64,000 bases of DNA from Corbicula japonica (GCA_038501625.1 JAZAYU010000262.1:372001-436000); one strand, 5' to 3'. Shown: positions 12,139 through 25,599, counted from the first letter of the stretch. Numbers and translations: made by a program. The notes: generated by a model not told the origin, from the sequence alone.

Positions 12139-12589
12139 CTGGAATCAGTGATAAACATGACAGACTTGTAGGCCATCTAATATAGCGGTTCTGTACACAG
12201 TTAATAAGGTTGTTATCCTCTCTCGTCTGTCTCAGTACAAGTCATGGTGTTTCTGAATAGGTATTGTTAGAAAGGTAATTTAATTCATACACATTACACC
12301 GTAAGTAGACGAATACAAATATATACCGGAAACCTTACGCTTAAAATAGTAAAACATTATTTTTACTCGAAACACATAATGCAGCTGGTAATACAAAATG
12401 TATAGATTTTAACTTTCCAGACGACTGTTTTTATCAAAAATAGTAAATTTTCAATATTATACTTTTTTAGGAAATCGTCTCAATCCGCTTATAACATGTT
12501 CATGTTAATAGAGAAGTGGTTTTAAGTTAAGAGTAAAATATTATTCTTACTCGTGGGCTATGTTTTTTGGTTTATCTGTAACACGAGAA

Positions 12590-12890
12590 TTATGAATGAG
12601 TGTCTCTAGCTGGGAGCGAACCCGCACCGTCACGGCGACAGCGCCTAGCCATGCAATTCCTGCGACGTAACCAACTGAGCTAACCGGGACAACGCCAAAA
12701 AACGTTGATCGGATAGCCCTGATATACGTAACAATCACTGCATGACATCGGTAACGGGTTAATTTACTGATAACAGTACTGACTAAATGTACGGGGAGAC
12801 TTTTTACGGCCGCCACACTGCACAAATAGCGCTACTGTGAATTTCAAATGAGTGTCTCTAGCTGGGAGCGAACCCGCACCGTCACGGCGA
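12590..12890 (-). mobile_element. tRNA-derived SINE with duplicated head
   Basis: Read on the minus strand, GTTAGCTCAGTTGG fits a tRNA A box. About 60 bases later GGTTCGCTCCC resembles a B box, so the head is tRNA-derived. The body contains CAGTGTGGCGGCCG and GGCTATCCGATCAACG, shared with the copy at 28.1-28.4 kb. A second partial head (12,847-12,890) repeats the B-box part, giving a dimer-like structure. The spacing between the boxes is too long for a functional tRNA gene. Confidence 0.7.
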
Positions 12891-15464
12891 CCAAACCAGT
12901 CTACTGCAAATTATGGACTTTTTTGTTTCCATTTTGATAAGCATTGCTAGACAAACAAAACTAGACAAACATGAAGAAAACACACAACATAATGATAGTT
13001 GAAACGGTAACACGATTTCACGAAGCGATGTTTCAATTAACATATTTATTGTGGTCATCTCAATATTATACTGTCACTTAAACAATAACTCAGTGTTATT
13101 GTCTTTTAGAATTGTGCTTATGGCTGTATTTAATATGCACTTTACAACTCTAAATGACTGAAGATATTTCTGATTTATTGTGTTGACTATAAACTTATGA
13201 ACTTGTTTGTATTTGGTCTCCTGCGGAATCTACTTTTGTTCCTCTGCTCAATACTTAAAGTTCATTTATGGTAAAAAGTAGAACCATTATTGATAGTTTT
13301 TGCTCAGATACAATTTAACATATCAGTTGTCCAATATCTAAACTCTTTCATCGATAGACAGGTCCACTTAAAATTAATAATTAATGCTTAAGTGTTTTAT
13401 TTTCATTTTGTAAATAATGAAGAAAATTTAATATTCAATATAGACGCGATGATTAAATATCATATAATTGTATAGCCTGGCATGAATTAAATATGTGAGT
13501 GCAATGCAATGGAAACTTACACTGCAAATGCAAGCGAGATACAATTAAAGCATTGAAATATATTCTGTTGAAATGCGGTATTTTTTTCGTATCCTACAAA
13601 GCCATTTATGTTAACATTAACAATAGCTTTTTCGATCGGCTTCTTTATGACTGCCTAACTCTTAAATGGTTTTTACGGGTTAAGGAAAAAGGGAACCGCT
13701 CAGTGTTATTAAAATAAAATGAAAACGGGTTACCCAATGAACTCGACGCTAGAAATTTAATAACTTTGAAATCTTCCCTCGGGCTTCTTGTTACCTAGTT
13801 TTTTTTCATTGCATTATATTATCAAAGTCTTTGTCAAACTTGCTTTTATAGAAATTGAAAGGTTATTCGAGTTTTATTCTTCATACAACATTTGAATAAT
13901 TCAATTGAAGCCTTTGTAATTAACAATTCTATGATCTTTGACAAGGCAGTGTGTTTATTATATACTCAACATTACTCAGCAAATTTTAACATGCTTACCA
14001 TATGTTAACATCAATTTATCACGACGTACAAACATACATGCAGGAAAGTGAGCTGTAGATATATATTTCATAACTCAAAAGCGGCAGCTAAGCAAGCTAT
14101 TAATTCTTTAGAGATATTTGCTGAGAAAACACGGCATTATAATAATACTCCTAATAATCTTTTTACATAAAATTGTTGCCAATGACTGCTCATGCACATT
14201 GTTTTTCTGGCAGTCGAAGGGCGCTTGAAACCAATTATTCAAAAGGAAAACATGCAGATAGGGTATCATGTCATTCTTCAGAATTGTAATCGACAAGAGT
14301 CTACAAGAGTTTACAATGCCATTTGCAGATGTGTCACTAGCTGCCTATCTTATTGATGAGTGAAAACGTTAAAGAGTGTGCGTTATTAAGGGGTAAATAA
14401 CATGCTCCTTGGTGGGGTAATGCAACAACTTTGAAAAATATTTTCCTAAAGACACTTATTAATTACATGTTGCATATATTGAAAATAACCCATAGCAAAA
14501 GTGATTTGTATCGAACCATATTTTTGAAGACACAATTAGAAAAAGTAAAATGTGCAAAAGCTGATCCACATATCATTCTATAATATGTTATTAAAACAAT
14601 ACTGAAATGAAGAGACAACTTTAAGGTGCTGTGTTAGTTGTCATCGCTCTGTCATTGATAAAAGATAAATAATCAAAATCTCTCTAACGTCAAAGTGCAG
14701 TTCAACAAAACTTTGCAGAAATCATAAGTAAAATCAATGGCAAAGGAGCAAGACCTTAAGAAATTCAAGAAAGACTTTTATCATGTCGACATGTACTTCC
14801 AGGTTCAAGATCAAAATAGTTTGGCCTGTTATTATGAAATCCAGCATCTATTATTACAAATGACCATAACATATTGCTTAAAAGATAAGTGTATCGCTTT
14901 TCTAGGCGTTTCATACTGCAATTCCAAAATTCTAATGCAAACGGTGTTTCCTTGTTGTGTGTGTGTCTTAGTTACTAATAAATAAATTTTCTGTTATATA
15001 TCTGGGAATCAAACATTTAGAAATATAAGACAATTAGTATAAGCAAAATGTTATACGGCTTAGCCTAATGGCTGATAACCTCTACGTATTTCAGTTAAGT
15101 GTAAAAGATTGTATTCTCCCTTGTGACGAAACAGGATGTGAAACATAATGTTACAATATACAAAAATGTAAACCAAAACCTCTGGTCACATTTAAAAGCT
15201 TAAACCATTAAATCATTAAAAACTGTGTAATTTTATAAGCATCATTTTCTGTACATAAGTAAACTTTCTGTTATCTTGCTATTAAACGTAAAAAAACTGT
15301 GTGTTTTTATCAGCCCCTATCATCATATTATGCTATTGTAACGTTGTTTCATAAATTAATTTTACGCTATGTACATTAACAGTTTATTTATAAATTAATA
15401 TTTTAAACTATATAATTTTTTCGAGAACTTTTGAGAGTACAGAACCATTCTCTTATATACCGTG
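12891..15464. other. AT-rich stretch without recognised genes
   Basis: No recognised exon, RNA or element. The open frames are short and of biased composition. Confidence 0.6.
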
Positions 15465-15512
15465 TCTTCTAGATGTGGCAATTCCTCATATGCATATTTC
15501 GCCTTTTTTAGA
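15465..15512 (+). mobile_element. Penelope-like 3' terminus, short relic
   Basis: Only the last bases of the family remain: GATGTGGCAATTCCTCATATG followed within a few bases by ATATTTCGCC. This is the smallest copy in the window. Confidence 0.55.
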
Positions 15513-15995
15513 AATTTATGTACTATAATAATATAGTGGATGTGATTGTTTTGAACAAATAAATTAGAAAAAAAAATCGTATATTGCAATTATAAGTTGA
15601 AACTACTATTATGTTAAATCTATTCTGTAACACGTTTTTAAGTTAAGCAATGCAGTGCCATGTCAAATGCTGAAATGCTGTCATTTTAATGAAGGGTAAT
15701 TCTTGCAGATATTGTGCACATGTTAAATAAAAATTACTTCCCTTTACATATTTATGTGTGAAGTTACCTACACTGACACACATTAAGTCGTTTGCGTATA
15801 TTGCTTTTTTATCATGTTAGACATTTAATTACTTACATCAGACTTAACTAATTTCACCTTAGTTTCTTTGGTAAAAAATTAAGAACAGTCAACGAAATGC
15901 ACCATATTCTTACGGAAATGGGGTTGCGATCTTTCTTACTGAATAACAATTTCATGTATAATGTTTGATTTTGCTGATTTGTTTTTGTTAAGTTA

Positions 15996-17524
15996 TGAAA
16001 GAGACATAAAGTTTTATCTTCCAATCGAAAAAAAAAAAGATTTCAAAATTACAGCCTGTATGAGCACACCTCTTAGCAATATCTTAATACATGTTTTTTG
16101 ATGGCTGTAAGACTAGATGTTAAAAGAACGGATAATTTAGTAAGTAGTGAAAGAACTGGATTTGGCGATAAATCTTGCTTTCAAATTGTATGTTTTGTGC
16201 AATTCAGGCAAACAATCCATGTTAGGGATTTTATCTTGTTTTGGCTCTAAATATTGCAATATGTAGAGTGTCTGTAGCAATACTATCATTCTCTGATGAA
16301 GAAGTAAGAGCATTTCACTTTTAAGCGATTATTTAAAGCATTATCACTTTCAAGCGATTCAGTTTGAATATAAATATAAATCAGAGGTATTTTTTATTTT
16401 TATTGAAAATTAATTGTGTTGATAGTTGGCTTGCTGTTTTTTAACAATACAAACGATAGGTGTTTCAGTATTCTTAAAATAATTAGATACAGCTAGCCGA
16501 TTCAAAAGTCCTATCTTTAAATATACTTGGAAGAAACAAGCCTAGCTTTCGTTTACATTGTTAACGTTTGCAGTTAAAAGTTATAAACATTTACTAATAG
16601 ATGTTTTATGTAGAACATGCACTGCATAATATATCTATCGCGCGTATGGACATATATCTACAAAACCCTGCTGCACTAAACTTATAAACTCTTTATTCGG
16701 TCAATCATTTCTATTTCGAGTTTGCGATTTATAAGAAAGGTTAATTGTCACCAATGGACAGCTAATAATTAGGTTTTCATTTAAAGTAAATGTGACGGCC
16801 GCCTGGCAGAAACTTGCGTTTTCATAAAAACGACGTCATCGCAATTATTGACGTCAAAGTGAATAGACTTGAGTATGGCGTCGTCCAGTAATACGAATTG
16901 CAAATTCTTGGAGATTTCATGTAATGATTAATAGAAGAATATACTCCTGAAAATAGTGCGAGTGGCATGTATATTTTATCGTAATTTATCGAATAAGTTC
17001 AAAATGAAATAAACGGATATATGCAAAAAGTATGTTTTACTCGAGTGTTATCGTTTATGTGAATGATTGAAAAAAAATGTAGGTATTGCGATTGTTTATT
17101 AGAATGTGACAGGGACTGCAATGAAATAAAAGCAATGGCAACAATTTTCTCACAGAAGCGATCAATTGTGTATAGTGTGTACGTTTACGTTTAAAGTAGT
17201 AAAGAGGTTGAGATTTAATATGTGTACGGGTACGTGTACGCTACAAGTTCACTTACACGACACTGTTTTTTATGAAATTCGTTTGAGAAAAGTTACTTGT
17301 AATAGTACGTGTAATTGTAATTTTCCAAAGTAAGATTTACTTCTAGTCCTTCTAGTCCTTAAAGTAAAGTACATTATCGATACATTCACAGAAGTTTATG
17401 TAACAGACAAGAATATTTAAAGCTGGTTTCTCAGCAAAAAGTTTTCGCCATGTTCTATTGATCAATTGTTAGTTTGAATTCGCATCTTCCTGACATAATA
17501 TCCTTCCTAGTTATCTGAATAGAG
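15996..17524. repeat. 1.53-kb direct repeat, copy B
   Basis: Near-identical to 1-1,529. It ends in TGAATAGAG, followed by TGACA and then unrelated sequence. It lacks the 772-bp insertion present after copy A and so serves as the empty-site reference. Confidence 0.95.
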
Positions 17525-18950
17525 TGACATGTGTATTATATCAATATTCAGTTACAGATTTACATAATTTGATTATATTAGTTTGTTTATAAGAACATCT
17601 TTACGCCTACTAACCCATATATGTATGCGACTTTAAACGGACTGTATTGAGGAGCCTGTGGGTGGTTGTACACAATACATAACGAGTACAGTAATTTCCA
17701 TGCCCTTCCCATGATTCAAGCTATGCACTAAGCTGTTTCCATTGAACATTTAAAATTTGAGCTTTATTCTACAGATTAAATTATATCGATCAAATTCGCT
17801 GAATATGTTTAATCAGTTAAAATTTGTTTTGACAGTTTTTCATGTTATCAGAGTGGACAATCTTACAGAATATGTGTGGGCAAACTTGTGTTGGTAACTA
17901 TACTTGTGTGACGTAGATGGTCGAATAGAGGTTAAATAAGTCAGAGAGCGCATGTGCGACGCCCGCTATTTTGGAGGTAAATTTAAACAACTGATGCAAG
18001 GCATGAAATTTATTTCATTGTTAGTGCACAATTGTATGATTATTTTAAGAGTTTAAACAGTTCATATGAAGACTGATTGGCCATGCATAATTTGCGTAAG
18101 AAAATAATCCGTATGCGGTCGAATAGGGGTTGTTCCGGGATACTTTCCAAATCATTATAAATACCAAAAGTGAATAATTTACAGAATATCAACAATTGCA
18201 GAAAGTTTTCCTTAAATAAAGTGGAAAGACAAAGTCTAAGCCACTAAAAATCTCAAATGTCGACAACCTCCAAATGGGGAAAAAGAAAAATGTAACCTTC
18301 TCTATTGAAATAACTTGTGTACTGACAATGAGGTCACTATATTTCCCGCCAAATCAAGGGAAGTATCTCCAAGTAAAAAGATTGGTTAAATACCAGCAAG
18401 AGAGTAAGAGAACATCTCAAGACACAGATAACCAATTTGAAAGAAATTAGATCTGGCTACATACACTTGTCAAAAGTTCTTAGTGCACACTTGATAAATG
18501 TTGATGTTTCCAACTAGTTGATTGAATCTTTTAAAATATTGTAAATTGCAATGAAAGAATATCAATTTCCTATTAAAGCAAATTTGAAACTGCTTAACGC
18601 GATTGAGAAATAATAACATTTTTAGCGGACTGGTATACGAAAAGCAATTCTCAAGTGAAAAAAAAATGCATCCCCTACAGTTGTAATTATTTTCTCACCT
18701 TTGTATCATTAAAATTGGATGAAATCTTAGGGAAATGTTGTTGCTCGCAATTCAATTGCACCGAAATAACTTCGTATTCGTTGAGACAAAACATTCTTCT
18801 CCTCTATTTTATCCTGTTATATTTACGTACATTTGAAGGAGAAAATTCCATTTTTCTCGCACTGTTGTGTGCAAAACGTTTCTGAGTGGCTAAGAAATTT
18901 CGGATGAAGCGATAATTTTTAATACATTGTGTAGATATGCAACAGCCTTA
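17525..18950. other. AT-rich stretch without recognised genes
   Basis: No exon or element recognised. It lies between repeat copy B and a Penelope-like 3' end. Confidence 0.6.
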
Positions 18951-19042
18951 CATGCGCGCTCTCTCTCTTCATCTCTTCTTCTCTGCGTGGGGAAGCTGTG
19001 TTTTTTGAGTGTGACGATTCCAGATATGCATATATTGCTTTT
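18951..19042 (+). mobile_element. Penelope-like 3'-end fragment
   Basis: It contains the pyrimidine tract, CTGCGTGGGGAAGCTGTG, and the terminal GATATGCATATATTGCTTTT. The LINE begins within a few bases of its end, so two retroelement copies abut here. Confidence 0.75.
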
Positions 19043-19049
19043 TGTTTCA

Positions 19050-21465
19050 AAGAGAACAAAATGCGTATGGACTCGCGCCTGACACTACACGAGCTGCAGA
19101 CAGCTATCAGACAGCTGAAGACCAAACAAACTCCAGGTCCAGACGGTATCACCAACGAGATGCTGTAACACATGGGCAATACAGCAATGTGCAAACTCCT
19201 GGACATCTACAACTACAGCTGGAAACAAGGGCAGCTATCTCAGATCTGGAGAGAGGCGACTATGATCCCTATACTCAAGAAAGGGAAGTACCCAAAGAAG
19301 GCAGCCAGCTATCGTCCGATCAGCCTCACCAGCTGTGTAGTAAAGACAATGGAGAGGATTGTGAATGCACGCCTGAAGTGGTACCTGGAGACCAACGACC
19401 TGCTGACATCTGAATAGGCCGGTTTCCGACAATTCCGTTCCACAGAAGACCAGACTACATACCTAGCACAGGAAGTCAAAGATGCATTCCAAGAAACAAG
19501 ATGGTTCTTACAGCATTGATCGACCTACAGAGAGCATTCGACAAAGTCTAGACAAAAGGGCTACAAGTGAAGCTCATGAGGAATAGAGTTGGTAGGGCCA
19601 TGCTACAATAGATCAATTTGTATCTATTCAACAGAAGAGCCAGAGTCAGCCTGAGCCAAGCCAACAGTAGGAAGTTCCTGCTACGCCATGGCGTCCCACA
19701 ATGTGATATCCTGTCCCCGACACTGTTCCTGGTCTTCATCAATGACCTGGTGTCTGAACTGCCAAAGGGAGTTTATGCTGCTCTCTATGCTGATGACCTG
19801 GTGCTATGGTGCAAAGAAGAACACGCCTCTACAGCCATGACAGAATGCAAGGAGCTATGGACACACTTGCAGAATGGGCCGAAGACTGGTGCGTTACGAT
19901 CAACAAGGATAAGTCGTCCACCACACTGTTCACCTTGTCAACAAAACAGAAAGCTGGGAAGGTTATGCTGGCTGGAACACTACTGAAGGAGGAAGACGAA
20001 GCCACATACCTTGGGGTCAAGTTTCACAAGCGGCAGACTTGGAAACCACACATCAACCGTGTTGAAGGGACGGCACGAAGAAAACTAGCCATGATGCGCA
20101 AACTTGCTGGAACAACCTGGTGTGCAAATGAGCAAATACTGAAGACCTTCTATCCGGGCACAGTACGATCCACAATGGAGTATACATGTAGCTCAGCCAC
20201 ATGGTCCACAACAGCCAAGACGAACCACCAAGCCCTAGACAAAGTACAAAATCAGGCTTGTGCATTATCACAGGGGCCACCAAGTCTACACCAATTGCCT
20301 TCATGGAGAAGCTGGCTGAAATCCAACCACTTCATGAAAGAAGACAAACCAAAGTCCTTCTTCAGGCAAACAAGTACAAGTCGCACCCAGATCACCCCAT
20401 GAGGAACAGGCTTGAGGGATTCACCAAGAACCGCCTTAAGCCCTCCAACTGTGTACATGAAGCAAAGAAGCTGAATAGAGAGTATGCATTTGAACTTAAC
20501 ATACAATTCCCTTCTGCCGAGCAGACATCACCAACCCTACAGCCAATGACCTGTCTGCAGTGAAAGTGGCACTTACTATTCCTAGACTTCAGATGGGCAA
20601 ACAAGAGAATGAGACCATCAGTAGAAGTCTGACACTATCTACCTAGACTATCCGTTAGACACATGGACCCATGTATATACAGATGGGTCAGCCACTATAG
20701 CTATTAGGGATGGAGGCGCTGGTATTCATATAAAATTCCCGTCAGGCCAGAAATCGGCCCATTACATAGCCACTGAGAAACACTGTAGCAACGACAGAGC
20801 AGAGACTGAAGCGCTCATGAAGGCAGTCTCTCTGATTGAAGACTGAGCAGAAGAGGTAACCTCTGTAGTCTTCCTCACAGACGCAAGATCAGTTCTGGAG
20901 GCTCTGCAAAGCAACATTGTCCCTGAACTAGCACAAGCCGTGAACAAGCTTGGGTCTTCCCGCAATGTTGCTCTTCAGTAGATACCATCTCACTGTGGAG
21001 TGCCCAGAAACGAGGACGTTGACAATCTTGATACGTTAGGAGCCCAGTTAGAGCAACCAGATAACCAGGTAACATACAAGGAGAAAGCCACCATCATTAA
21101 GGTTCTCACAAAGACTATACAGGAAGCAGATGCCTACCACATGTTAAACAGACCAGAACAGGTGGTGATGGTGAGGCTACGCTCGGAGCATAACAGACTG
21201 AATGCACACATGTGTAGGAAGTATACATTTGTGCCATCCCCAATATATCCCTGCGGAGAAGAGGACCAGACTGCAGAGCACATCCTCCAACGATGTTAAC
21301 GATACGACCAGGAGCGAGAAGCAATGTGGCCACAAGGAGCAACAATCCAGCAGAAACATCCAGCAGAAACTGTATGGAGATGTTGACGACCTACGGAGAA
21401 CCACAACTTTCATCGCGGATGCTGGAGTGGTCGTGTAGAGTGAACGCCAAGAAAAAGAAGAAGAA
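19050..21465 (+). pseudogene. Broken non-LTR retrotransposon (RT and RNase H)
   Basis: Pieces in three frames form one ORF2-like protein. It opens with LHELQTAIRQLKTKQTPGPD (RT start), then SYRPISLTSCVVKTMERI, AGFRQFRSTEDQT, GVPQCDILSPTLF and the catalytic YADD at 19,786-19,797. The RNase H domain has YTDGSA near 20,680 and IPSHCGVPRNEDVD near 20,985-21,025, and a C-terminal Cys-rich tail (CGEEDQTAEHILQRC) follows. In-frame stops occur near 19,166, 19,415, 19,549, 20,846 and 20,980, with several frameshifts, so it is dead. The endonuclease half is absent (5' truncation). The 3' end is an AAG-rich tail near 21,450. Domain order fits the I/Jockey-type LINEs with RNase H; the exact clade is not assigned. 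Confidence 0.93.
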
Positions 21466-22557
21466 CAAATTTATTCATTTCGATAAAAAAAACCAGTAAA
21501 TTGACTTCGGACACGATTTTTTAATATTTCTGACCAAATTAACGTCATTTTCGAATAAGTCGATTTTGAAGTTTTGTAAATTTTATATCAATTTTTATTT
21601 AGAAAATTGATAAGTAGGCACATATCAAACATGTCAAACAAAGGTAATTATAATATTTCATGTTTACGTTCTTAATATATATTAAATATTAAATGACGTA
21701 TGAGAGTAACGTAAACGTTCGATGTAAGCAACGTTATCAATCTAGAAAATAATATCATGCGTATTTCTTCTTATAATGATAAAATATGCAAAAATGAAGT
21801 ATTTCTTTTGCATTTACAAACAAATGAGTAATTTTAAATAACAAGTGTTAGGGAGGGTCAAAAAAGAGCATTTTGATGCCACTTTCGCGGTGTTCGGGCG
21901 TCCAAAGTTTCAGTGTTATAAAGTGCTGTTGTGTTTTTGTCCGGTGTTAGCGATCGATTGTTAAAAATTAAATTTCCATTGCCGGGATTACGTATAAATA
22001 GCGTATGCCAACGTGAATGACGTAATACGTAAAACTAATGCACGGTTTTCAAATAATTATTATGACTTTATCATATTTAACATAATGTTAAACTTTCTTT
22101 TATTAAGGATAATATTTCTTTTAGATATTCAAAATTAAAAAGTGTGCACTTAAAACTTTTGACGAGTGTATGTCCACTATTTTCTTTATGTTTGTTCTTG
22201 ATATTTTGTGTTAAAATGCAGCGTTGTGCTTAATTTCATCAAATAAAATGATAAAATAAAAAAATGTTGATTGTGCTTTATCCGTAAAAATATACAACAT
22301 TCAAAGACAAATTAAAACTTTCAAACAAAAATTGTCTTTGAATGTTAGAGAAAACGACAGCCGTTTGAAAATGGAGATTAAATGTCGGTGAAAAGGCTTT
22401 AAACAGGAGTACGGTGATCCTTATCTGATCGAAATCGAGAATCCAGAAATTACTGAGAAGTAAGCAGAAACCTACTTGAAGCGAGTGATTTTGTGTGTGC
22501 ACGACATCTTAAAAGGCAATTGCTATAGCCACCCTGAATGTTAAAATGGCAAAAATT
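21466..22557. other. AT-rich stretch without recognised genes
   Basis: No exon or element recognised between the LINE and the Penelope-like copy. Confidence 0.6.
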
Positions 22558-24246
22558 TATTTTGGTCTATAAAAAATTCAAATGACGTGTTAAAGAAGCT
22601 TAAATCAAATAATTTTCAGGTGTTCTGTTTGTCTACTTATGATTTCTCAACTCTGTATACTTATCTCCCTCATCATTTAATAAAGGATTAGCAAACCATT
22701 CTCATTGAAAAAAAAAACGTTTGCTAGAGAAAATAAAACCTATATACATGTAGCTTGTAATGAACATAGGGCATTTTTCACAGAATGATGATTCTAATGA
22801 TTATTATACTTTATGGACCTGTCAAGACCTTATATAGGCGCTCACATTTTTATTGATAATATTTTTGTAAGATTCGGTACCTCTATTTATAAACAAGTAA
22901 AAGGCATTTCAATGGGTACTACTTGTGCACCCCTTGTTGCTGATCTGTTTTTATACTGTTATGAAAGTGATTTTATGTTACCTCTTTCTACCGAACACCA
23001 AAATGACATTAATACAGCCTTTAACAACTCCTCGAGGTACCTTGATGATTTGTTGAATATAGATAACAACCATTTTCCATCTCTGGTTAAAATTTACCAT
23101 CATGAACTACAACTTAATAAAGAAAACACTTCGGGCAAGCAAGCAAACTTTCTTGATCTTATTTTTTCTTTTGACAATGGATACGTTACTACTAAATATA
23201 TGATAAAAGCGAGATTTCAATTTTAATATAGTAAATTTTTCGTTTCTAGACGACGATGTTCCTTGTGCAACCTCTCACGTGGTTTAAATCTCACAGCTTT
23301 TTCGCTTTTCTAGAGCCTGCAATGATGTTTAACTTAATGATTTCAATGAACGTATTCTTTGCATAAAAGAACAAAATTTAAAACAAGGTTATCGGTATCA
23401 TACATTAAGGAATAATTTTGCAAGTTTTATCGCCGATATCCAGATTTAATTCAAAGTGCAGTTTAAAATCACTACTGCAACAACGTATTTCATAGCCAGT
23501 TTTTATGGGGATTTTATTTATAAACTTAAGAAAATAAAATGCAATATTAATTTCCCCCGGTTATTCGTAAAAACAATCAGTCTGTAAATTACATGTAAAA
23601 AAGAAAGGTTACCAACATGATATATTACAGCGCTCTGCAGGCCTTGTGATTAACCCATCTACAGTTGATCACTATGCTTACCTCATTGGTTGCACAAAGG
23701 TGGCTGGGGTTTGAGAGTTTATGAAGGCTTATGGGGAAATCTTTTCTTTAAAGAACTTAAAGGCTCGATTTGTTTCTTTTATCCCTGTCGTCGTGTTCTT
23801 GCTGATTTGACTCCAGGAGCTCTGGGGTCGGTGAGATCGTCGAGTACCCGCCCATTTGGCTTTGCAATGATATTTGCTTCTTATGTTTTATAACTTTGTG
23901 TGCTTTTGCATGCAACATTGTTGAGCTGATGGGCGAGTTGGAGTCATTTCACCAAGACAACTTGTACTTGTTTGCTAATATGAGAACCTGTTGCGGCAAG
24001 TGTGAGGTTGGTGCACCCTAGAACCTGGTTTAAACACCCAGTGGCAATTTGTTTTGCCACTGACCGTTTAGGGGGGGGGGGGGGGCGGTATCCCCAAAGG
24101 TCCTCTTTTTTCGTGAATTGTTTGTGGCGTCCCATTTAATTTGACATACTTATATCTCACATGCTATGTCCCTTCTTTTTCGCTGCATGGGTAGGCTGTG
24201 TTTTGTGAGTGTGGCGATTACTGATATGCATGTTTTACTTTTTTAT
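22558..24246 (+). mobile_element. Penelope-like element, decayed RT plus 3' tail
   Basis: Coding similarity begins at FWSIKNSNDVL and passes through LSTYDFSTLYTYLPHHLI (motif A region). The open stretch 22,813-23,226 carries IYKQVKGISMGTTCAPLVAD (motif B) and RYLDDLLNIDN (motif C). Frameshifts and stops lie near 22,715 and 22,795 and after 23,226. The RT end is followed by the 3' tail with its stem-loop, here containing a long G run at about 24,070-24,086, and ends at about 24,246. The N-terminal part is missing. A Penelope-like assignment is from remembered family motifs; no GIY-YIG endonuclease is seen. Confidence 0.85.
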
Positions 24247-24252
24247 AATAAA

Positions 24253-24495
24253 AAGAAATGTATGCATATCAGGAATCGCCACACTCACAAAACACAGCCT
24301 CCCCACGCAGCGAAAAAGAAGAGAGGAAGAGAGAGAGAGAGAGAGAGAGAGCAGTATAAGTATGTCAATTCAAAAAGTACGCAACAAACAATTAAGGAAA
24401 GAGAGAACCTTTGGGGATACCGCCTTGGAACGGTCGGTGGCAAACAAATTGCCAATGGGGTTTTAAACCAGGTTCTAGGGTGCATCAACCTCACA
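24253..24495 (-). mobile_element. Penelope-like 3'-end fragment, inverted
   Basis: Reverse-oriented copy of the 3' tail whose terminus lies only a few bases from that of the preceding copy. The two form a tail-to-tail inverted repeat with arms of over 200 bases. The pyrimidine tract of the family has here become a (GA)n microsatellite on the plus strand, at about 24,328-24,351. Confidence 0.85.
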
Positions 24496-25458
24496 ATAAT
24501 AATTTAATTCTAAAATGAAACAACCAACTTTAACTTTCCCAATTAATAAGATCTATTGGAAACGAGTTTAACATTTTCCTTTTACATTACACAATGTATT
24601 TTAATAAATTAGCTGATGTGCATTTTATATCATGGATGAGGTGCAAACATCTTTCTCACTTACTAGACAGAAAAATCTCTATTTTTAGCCGTGTGAGATT
24701 TCCTTATCTCGCATGGCCTTATCTAACACTCCGCGTGCTCGCGTACTTTTGTATTATTGCGCACCGTATTAATTGAGCACTTTCATTATTGATTTAGCCT
24801 ACGTCATGATGCTTATTACTACGTCATTTAAGTTTATTATGTGACGTAATTAAACGAATGTTTACTTTTTCAAACAGAGCAAGCTGTTGATTTTGTTTTA
24901 TCTGGATTTATTTCAAAAATCATTTGGAAAGGATACACTCGGAGATTGCTAAATTCTCAACCCTGGAACTTGGAAGTGTTTATCGTGGTATGAGTCTGAA
25001 AACGCTACTTTTTAAAGAGTGTTTCATTCTTATACCGCTGTTGCGAGCTTCGTTAAACATCACGATCTATGAAGAAAGTGTATGGAAAATAAAATAGGAA
25101 ATATACTGCTGTTTCATCGGGATATTTCAACTGGTATGTACAATTCAATTTTTTTGAATTTCGGATTGTGACGAAATCACGAATAACCTTAAAAATCGCA
25201 GATCCGTTTTCAAAGGATGAACCAGCTGTTTTCATTCAATGAAAAAACGATTCTTTTCCTTTCTTTCATTTTTGTAACGATATTGTTGAAGACCTACATG
25301 TTAGGGTTGATAAACTTTGACAGGACTGTGTATTCGTGGCTGATTTACCGTTCCAACTGGAAGTTACGCAAAAGAAAGAGTTCTCTAAAATCTTGCGTTT
25401 TTTTTAATTTTTAAGAAATTTTTTTAAATCTCCAAGAAGTAAGTGAGAAAAATAATCA
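24496..25458. other. AT-rich stretch without recognised genes
   Basis: No exon or element recognised. Confidence 0.6.
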
Positions 25459-25599
25459 ATCATTGGTATTCGGCGAAGATCGCGGTATCCCAACCCTCGG
25501 GCAATGCTTTCCAGACGGAAACTCGGCAGAGCCTCGTTTCCGTCTGGAAAGCAGTACCCTCGGGTTGAGATACCTTGATCTTCGCCGAATACCAATGAT
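25459..25599. repeat. 141-bp near-perfect hairpin
   Basis: ATCATTGGTATTCGGCGAAG at 25,459 is answered by CTTCGCCGAATACCAATGAT ending at 25,599. Pairing continues with few mismatches through TTTCCAGACGGAAAC and GTTTCCGTCTGGAAA to a loop of roughly ten bases, so each arm is about 65 bases. The stem is more GC-rich than its surroundings and produces mirror open frames on both strands. A foldback MITE or an inverted-repeat small-RNA precursor fits; no clear target-site duplication is seen. Confidence 0.9.

Noticed and set aside
12547..12825. 92-residue minus-strand frame and functional tRNA gene
   Set aside because: The frame runs along a SINE, and the A-to-B box distance and missing acceptor-stem pairing exclude a working tRNA.
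1..17524. The 1.53-kb direct repeats as LTRs of a 17-kb retrotransposon
   Set aside because: No TG...CA ends, no primer-binding site, and the interior lacks gag-pol; it holds unrelated elements instead.
19042..20563. Separate small genes in the 19-21 kb region
   Set aside because: All frames are pieces or shadows of one frameshifted LINE.
23940..24250. Hammerhead ribozyme in Penelope-like tails
   Set aside because: Some elements of this class carry one, so I looked for CTGATGA paired with GAAA at the right distance on both strands; the CTGATGGG near 23,928 lacks the rest of the core.
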